From assembly GCA_020631735.1 (NCBI GenBank), contig CM036159.1:100389670-100453669 (forward strand): a DNA stretch of 64,000 nucleotides. The letters are read 5' to 3'. A program made the translations under genes and the position numbers. Origin of the DNA: Saccharum officinarum (lineage: Eukaryota > Streptophyta > Magnoliopsida > Poales > Poaceae). Positions 58,167 through 64,000 of this stretch are shown in pieces; positions within the stretch are counted from its first letter, which is position 1; every line of letters starts with the position of its first letter. A model generated the notes under the pieces. It was given only the letters and a program-made list of their open reading frames with translations, was not told the DNA's origin and did not search any database.

Positions 58167-58810
58167 CTGGACCGAAGAGCAGGTCGGTGCATGCGAGACA
58201 CTATGAACGTGGACACAAAATTCAAATGCTCCGACATGCAGCTTTTTGGGATAGAGAGAGTATATATATATAATGAACTAAGGTTACTTTTCATCCTTTT
58301 ATTTTCCAGGAATTAGAATCTACTTTATGCATGAGACTATTTGGCTTAGAATTTGATATTTCATAACTTTTCAAAGTTTAGATATAAGCATATCTTAAAT
58401 TCATGGGTTGGTAGATTAAATAGATTCCATCAATTCCTATGGTCTATTTCTACACTAAAACTTATGACCTGCTCTTCGCCTCGCTCACCTGCGGCAGAAA
58501 ATGTGGCACATAGATACCTCCCCAATGTGATCAACAGAAACATACAAGTACGTTCCGCATATGACCATATTAACTTAGTTGATTTATGCCTAAATTATGA
58601 TTATTAGAGTAGGTTTCTGTTTCAAGGATCCAAACACTACTAGAATCAATAAGTTTTCCTAGGGTATTTTTGCTTCCCTAGGAAAATTTCACTACCCTAG
58701 GGATAGTTTCTTTCCCTAGGATGCTGTTTCAAAACTTTAGGGAGCCATACGTTTCTCTAGGATCTGGCTTGTTTTCGTTGGGAGAGATTGGAGACGGTGA
58801 TTCTGTCGAT

Positions 58811-59050
58811 GGCTGTGTTTACTTCTAAAAAAGTACTATATAAAAAAAGATTCCCTGTCACGTCAAACTTACGATACATGCATGGAGTACTAAATGTAGA
58901 TGAAATCAAAAACTAATTGTACAGCTTGGTTGTACTTTGCGAGACGAACGTTTTGAACCTAATTAGTCATCGGTTGGACACTATTTGCCAAATAAAGCCA
59001 AAACACGCTACAGTACTTTTTTACCCCATTTTGGGGAACTGAACACAGCC
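58811..59050. mobile_element. nested Tourist-like MITE, target duplication GAT
   Basis: Ends GGCTGTGTTTACTTC and GGAACTGAACACAGCC are flanked by GAT at 58808-58810 and 59051-59053. Confidence 0.8.
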
Positions 59051-59105
59051 GATGCCACTGGAGTGTACAAGTGCCAGGTTTCCCTAGGAAAACACCAAAC
59101 TCTAG

Positions 59106-59346
59106 GGCCTTGTTTAGATTGCCTTAAAATTCCAAGTTTTTTTACTCTCTCTTCATCACATCAATTTTTAGACACATGCATGGAGCATTAATTGTAGGTA
59201 AAAAATAACTAATTGCACAGTTTGATTGTAAATCACGAGACGAATCTTTTGAGCCTAGTTAGTTCATGATTAGACAAAATTTGTCAAATACAAACGAAAC
59301 ATGCTATAATGTTCAGGTTGCAAAAATGTGCAATCTAAACGAGGGC
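59106..59346. mobile_element. nested Tourist-like MITE, target duplication TAG
   Basis: Ends GGCCTTGTTTAGATTGCC and GCAATCTAAACGAGGGC are flanked by TAG at 59103-59105 and 59347-59349. The target is one of the CACTA subterminal CTAGGG words. Confidence 0.8.
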
Positions 59347-59489
59347 TAGGGATATATCTCTGGGCGCGCTAAAAAATTTAGACAGTAAAAGTTTCGGTGG
59401 CCTAAAAAATCCCGCACGCTCTCTCTGTGCACAGGTAGGCCCACCTAAGCCTTATCACTTTATATTCCTCTCGTTTCCTCTTTCACATT

Positions 59490-59764
59490 GGCCTTGTTTA
59501 GATGGTGGATTCGGGGCACCCCGAAATACTATAGCAACAATGTTTGGTACTGTAACATTTTTGTTTTTATTTGGTAATAATTGTCTAAACATTGATTAAT
59601 TAGGCTCAAAATGTTCGTCTCGTAAAGTACAACAAAACTGTGTAATTAGTTTTTGATTTCATCTAAATTTAGTACTCCATGCATGTACCGACATTTCGAT
59701 ATGACGGAGAATCTTCTTTTTGCATAGTGGAATTTAGGGAAGAAATTGAGAACTAAACAAGGCC
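59490..59764. mobile_element. nested Tourist-like MITE, target duplication ATT
   Basis: Ends GGCCTTGTTTAGATGG and GAACTAAACAAGGCC are flanked by ATT at 59487-59489 and 59765-59767. Confidence 0.85.
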
Positions 59765-59811
59765 ATTATCACTTCCTTCTCAGATCCACTTCTGTGTTCT
59801 TCCTCTTCTGA

Positions 59812-60053
59812 GGATGTGTTTAGTTGAGAAAAATTGGGTGAAAAGTTATTGTAGCACTTTTCGTTGTTATTTGGTAAAATTTGTCCAATCATGGATTAAT
59901 TAGACTCAAAAGATTCGTCTCGAACTTTACAGACAAACTATGCAATTAGTTATTTTTTTACCTATATTTAATATTCCATGCATGCGTTTAAAGATTCGAT
60001 GTGATGGATGAAAGAGGAAATATTTTGGGTTTGCATGGGAAGTAAACAGGGCC
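59812..60053. mobile_element. nested Tourist-like MITE
   Basis: Ends GGATGTGTTTAGTTGAG and GGAAGTAAACAGGGCC. The reverse-orientation landmarks are present; target duplication unclear. Confidence 0.7.
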
Positions 60054-60258
60054 TCAGATTCAAAGCTCCGGCGGCAGCATATGGAGACCATGGAGTCCTC
60101 GCCTTCCCTCAAGTTCATGGTGTATCAGGTACTTCCCCTTCCTTGATCTAGGCCTCACCTTTCATGGCAGCCTCTCCTCCACCAACACCGCCGGATCCCC
60201 TCCTCTTCGGCCGTCGCGCTCAGCTCCGTCGCCAACCATCGCACCGGTGGCTCTTGCA

Positions 60259-60371
60259 GCCTGTTCGTTTCGCTGGTTTATTGTGGCTAAAAGTACTGTT
60301 CGCTAGTTTGTTGTGAGAGAAAAATAATGCTGGATGGTTGCTGATTCCGCTGAATAGCTCAAACGAACAGG
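60259..60371. mobile_element. nested short foldback MITE (CTGTTCGTTTG type)
   Basis: Ends GCCTGTTCGTTTCGCTGG and CTCAAACGAACAGG with TTTGTTGTGAGAGAAAAATA inside. It is the closest relative of the 52615 copy. Confidence 0.75.
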
Positions 60372-61356
60372 GTGTTGCTCTTCGGCGGCCATGCCATGCC
60401 GGAGCCTAGGCTCCCGCATTGCTGTGGTGGGCTGTTGCGTCGCGTGAGCTCCGGCTTGTTACCAACCAGCAGATGGTGAGATTGTGAATAGATCCTACTT
60501 GCTGCTAGCATGCTACTGTCGTCTCCGCCACAGAAACAACTATTTTAGATTTGTATGAGTATTGCGTTATGTTTTTTTGCTTCCAATTTGTTATTTATTT
60601 CTGTGGAAGGGCTTCGATTTAGTTTGTTTTTAGTGTGTATATATATGTAATGCATGTATCTGTTCCTTTGTAACAATCGTATTTATTGTACCAATGATGA
60701 TCGTAAGCTGTAACAAATAAGTCGTGTAATTTCAATCGCAAATAATGAACGCAGTTGTGGATCTTGGATTCCAAGCAATAAAAAATGTTCCGGATGAATT
60801 CTTCTTGTTATCAATGCAAATTGAAAAATTGATTGAAACAGAAATAAAAAAAGTAAATGAAAAACAAAATGCAGCATATCAGTTTCCCTAGGACGCGAAA
60901 CCATAGGGAAAGACTCTTTACGGGCACAGGTGCATGTCAGGTGAGTTGGTTTCCTACGATCTAGGATTTGTAGGGAAAATTTCTTTCCCTAGTTTTCTCA
61001 TGAAAACCCGCACATTCTCTTTTCTGTCGAAATCCTCCCTACGAATCTTTCCCCACGAGAATTCCTAGGAAAAACATTTCCCTAGCGTTTTTTTAGTCTT
61101 TCCCTAGGATTTGAACTCTATGAAACATGTGGATTGTAGTAGTGAAACAAGGCTTAAAAGGAAAAAGGCTTTCATAGACAAAGTCTCATGTACACTTTTT
61201 AGCCCATATTAACTCACGTTTGTCAAGTAATAAACCAATGGTTAGTTGAGTTGGGGGCTAAAAGTTAATTATTTTTAGTTCATCTATTTGGATACCCTAG
61301 GCCTAAGCTAAAGTCTAGGTGACCAAAGTTAGTCCATGATATCCAAGCATGACTTA

Positions 61357-61596
61357 GGCCTTGTTTAGATCACCTACAAAAGTTAGAATTTTTTCACTCT
61401 CTCCATCACATCAATCTTTGGACGCATGCATGCAACATTAAATGTAGGTAAAAAAATAACTAATTATACAGTTTAGTTGTAAATCACGAAACGAATCTTT
61501 TAAGCCTAGTTAACCCATAATTGGACAATATTTGTTAAATACAAACGAAATGTTACAGTTCCAAATTTTTCTAACATCTTCAATCTAAACAAGGCC
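61357..61596. mobile_element. Tourist/Harbinger-like MITE
   Basis: Ends GGCCTTGTTTAGATCACC and CAATCTAAACAAGGCC. TTA precedes and CTA follows, so the target duplication has diverged or is one base different. Confidence 0.75.
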
Positions 61597-61756
61597 CTAA
61601 AAGTGAACTAAAAGCATGTAGCTCTCTTAGACAAAGACTCACGTGTACCTTGCTGACTAATGAAGTAATGACTATTCTTTCCGTTCTAAATTATAAGATA
61701 TTTTATTTTTAATATATTGTTTTTATTATGTATTTAAACATATTGTATATCTAAGT

Positions 61757-62457
61757 GTCGGTGTTTGGTCCCATGGGGGTCCTAAACCGACAAGTGAGTG
61801 TTGCGTGTCCCTAGCCTGTATGGTGATGCAAGGAGAACACACGGGGGTTTATCCTGATTCGGGCAAGAGAAGGCCCTACGTCCAGCGGGGGGGAGAGAGT
61901 TTGTATTTCCTTGCACTGAGGTGCTTGTGTAGGGGTTACAAGCTTGCGAGAGAGGGCGGCGAGCCCAAGTCTCAAAGAGAGAAAAAAGAATACAAAGATG
62001 ATTGCTTGAGATGTTGATCTCTGTGATGGGAGCCTTAGGTTGCTGGTCCTTGGCTTTGGACTTGTATCTTGCCTGTTGTCCGTGTCCCTTTGTAGGGTCC
62101 TGGCCGGTCCTTTTTATAGGGTCGGAGGAGGCTAGGGCACCAGGGAGCCTTGAGACGATATTTTGTCGATCCCTGTTGAGGTGACTGTAGCGACGTGTCC
62201 TGGGAATGGCCGACCATCCCTGGACACCATGGTGATGTCGGGGATGAGACGACGAAATGACCCGGAGCACCGTGCCATACTGTCCTTCCTTCCCTGTCGA
62301 ACTGTGTTGGGCGTCGAGGCCGGGTCGAGGTCGGGTCAAGGTCGGACGGATAAGGTCGAATCCCCGAGATTGCTGAATACAGGCCTTGTCGTATCCTCCC
62401 TCGAGGGTGACTGACGATAAATAGTGCACGGTAAGGTGTGCATAGTGATAGATTTCA
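61757..62457 (+). mobile_element. Ty3/gypsy-type LTR (5' part, right end uncertain)
   Basis: It begins TGTCGGTGTTTGGTCCCATG, a terminus seen in many grass gypsy LTRs. It continues with AGGCCCTACGTCCAGCG and a TATA-like CTTTTTATAGGG near 62110. The right end is obscured by the next repeat. No internal coding domain is present, so it is a solo or truncated LTR. Confidence 0.55.
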
Positions 62458-62462
62458 CCTCT

Positions 62463-63088
62463 GAAAGGATCAAGATGCCCAAGAGGGGTGGATGAATTGG
62501 GCTTTTCTAAAAATTAATTGCAAGAATTAAATCCTATAAGCCAAACTTCACCCCTAGTGCCTACTTGTGTTCCTTGTGTTTCTACCGATAAAAGTTAAGC
62601 ACCCTAAGTTCCAATCCTAAACTAGCAAGGTAATTCTAGGAAAGTAATCAAGCAATGAAAGTAATGCAAGAAAGTAAATGCTTGAAAGTAAGGGATAGGA
62701 ACACGGCGATGTTTTGCCGAGGTATCGAAGAGTCGCCACTCCCCACTAGTCCTCGTTGGAGCACCCGCGCAAGGGTGTAGCTCCCCCTTGATCCGCGCAA
62801 GGATCAAGTGCTCTCTATGGGTTGATTCTTCAACACTCCGTCGCGGCGAATCACCCAAAGCCGCTCACAACTTGAGTTGGGTCACCCACAATCTCGTCGG
62901 ATGATCACCGAACTCCCAATCACCACCAAACCGTATAGGTGATGGCGATCACCAAGAGTAACAAGCTAGAACTATCACTTGACCACAATAAGTATAATGA
63001 GAAGATGGATGCACACTTGCTAGACTCTTGTCACTAGAGAGGATTCTCAAACTTTGATTCGCAAATCTCAATCCTCACTATGGCTCTT
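62463..63088 (-). mobile_element. Copia-type LTR fragment, antisense
   Basis: It begins TGAAAGGATCAAGATGCCCA and AGAGGGGTGGATGAATTGGG, the reverse of a SIRE-type Copia LTR 3' end. It is cut on the right by the next LTR. Confidence 0.5.
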
Positions 63089-64000
63089 TGTAACACCCCG
63101 GGTGTTATAGTGCTAATTAATCTGCCATGTCATCATAATGCATTGCAAAGCATCCCTGTTAGGTTAACTTTGTTATGCATCAACTAAAACAAGTTTACTT
63201 ATCTAGGTTGAATGTGTTTCTCAGTGGTGTGCTCCGAACCCGAAAACCCTAATTTTTAATACCACCGCAAATGCTTAGTCCATGCCCTGCGTAATTTGAG
63301 GTGTGCGACTGTGTTGCACACTAGTGTCAAGTGTAGGGTATGAGCTCAAGTACAACCTCTAAAATGAAACTCCAAATTTGAGTTTGAATTGGAGTCCCAA
63401 AACTTGTCACGAGTTTTCCGATTCGAATTCGAATTCAAAATTGGGGAAAAATGTAAAAGAATTTTAAAAGCTAATTGGTCAACCAAGAGTGGCATTTGGT
63501 CAACCATGTCATGTTGGTCCAAATGATGCCCTTGGGTGAGGTTTTGATCACTAAGTAATCACAAATCAAAGTAGCAACAAATTCCAATTTAAAATTCCTC
63601 CGAAAACCCTAAATTTCAAAACCATGTTTTACCCCTTTTGAAATAATTCAAAATCTATGCAAAATTTGGGAAAAAGTTCAAAACCAAGTTTGTAGAACTT
63701 TTCAAGGGCTACAACTTTGGTGTTTTGAGTTTTCAAAGTTTTAGTGTAAAATGTGGAGCAATTTTGAAAATAAACAAATTTCAGTTTTGACTCATTTTTG
63801 TCCCCAATCTAAGATTTCAAAATGGAGGCAGAATTTGAAAAAGTTTTGAACAGCAAAGTTGTAGGTCTGGTCGAGATGTACAACTTTGGTGTTTGGAGAT
63901 TTTGAAGTTTCAATATAAAATCAAAAGTAATTTCTAAATTACCAAATCCCAAAAATGTGTCCCCTTTTGAATTTAAACTCAAATTTCAAAATCCAGTGAG
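63089..64000 (+). mobile_element. gypsy-type LTR, runs off the window
   Basis: It starts TGTAACACCCCGGGTGTTA, a common start of grass gypsy LTRs, inside the preceding Copia fragment. Repeated GTTTTGAACAGCAAAGTTGT-like words follow. The right end is beyond 64000. Confidence 0.55.

Larger units (their letters stand above)
58635..61144. mobile_element. non-autonomous CACTA element with nested MITEs
   Basis: Starts CACTACTAGAATCAATAAG and ends TGGATTGTAGTAGTG (inverse CACTACTACAATCCA), flanked by AAA at 58632-58634 and 61145-61147. Subterminal regions on both sides carry many TCCCTAGG words in both orientations, as CACTA elements do. No transposase region is seen. Four Tourist-like MITEs (58811, 59106, 59490, 59812) and a short foldback MITE (60259) are inserted, so about 1.1 kb of the 2.5 kb is later insertions. 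Confidence 0.88.

Noticed and set aside
61782..62429. 215-codon minus-strand open frame
   Set aside because: It lies within an LTR (TGTCGG start) and has no retroviral domain.

Overview
This is a plant nuclear window, most likely from an Andropogoneae grass close to Sorghum. The grounds are GC-rich first exons, short GT-AG introns, and dense grass-type MITEs with termini such as GGCCTTGTTTAG and CTCCCTCCGT. There are also plant LTR, CACTA, LINE and SINE remnants. Genes are sparse and transposable elements fill most of the space. The species is an inference.

Four protein-coding loci can be supported with exon structure or conserved motifs. They are a DUF506/PDDEXK-like gene (4311-5326, +, two exons), a 3-ketoacyl-CoA synthase (40270-44867, +, two exons split by a 3.0 kb MITE-containing intron), a pentatricopeptide-repeat gene fragment (about 46669-48203, +, three frame breaks, cut by a 100-N gap), and an intact SNU13/NHP2L1-type L7Ae gene (52036-50260, -, four coding exons plus a probable 5'UTR intron). 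A small unrecognised ORF (20170-19922, -) is possible. The loci share no pathway: wax/VLCFA elongation, organelle RNA processing and snoRNP/spliceosome assembly are unrelated jobs that happen to be neighbours.

Layout. 1-3.4 kb: GC-rich, no gene recognised. 3.4-7 kb: DUF506 gene flanked by Stowaway-like MITEs. 8.3-12.9 kb: MITEs plus a 0.9 kb TIR element carrying part of an HD-Zip I gene. 12.9-23.6 kb: AT-rich repeats and MITEs, including one MITE nested in another and a tandem duplication with filled and empty MITE sites. 23.6-25.0 kb: a 1.4 kb foldback element with 10-bp target duplications. 25.2-27.1 kb: (AT)n arrays and a minisatellite-bearing repeat. 27.8-30.9 kb: a 3.0 kb LINE-type insertion with an 18-bp target duplication that carries only a zinc-knuckle ORF. 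31-37 kb: no gene recognised. 37.35-39.4 kb: a GGCGCC-rich element, a Tourist MITE and a tRNA-like SINE. 39.5-52.5 kb: the KCS, PPR and SNU13 genes. 52.6-61.6 kb: a very dense MITE field including a 2.5 kb CACTA element with MITEs nested in it. 61.7-64 kb: stacked LTR fragments.

Several insertions are documented by target duplications or by paralogous empty sites visible in the window. Single-base frame breaks in homopolymers of the KCS and PPR genes suggest local base-call or assembly errors, although real pseudogene decay cannot be excluded for the PPR locus.
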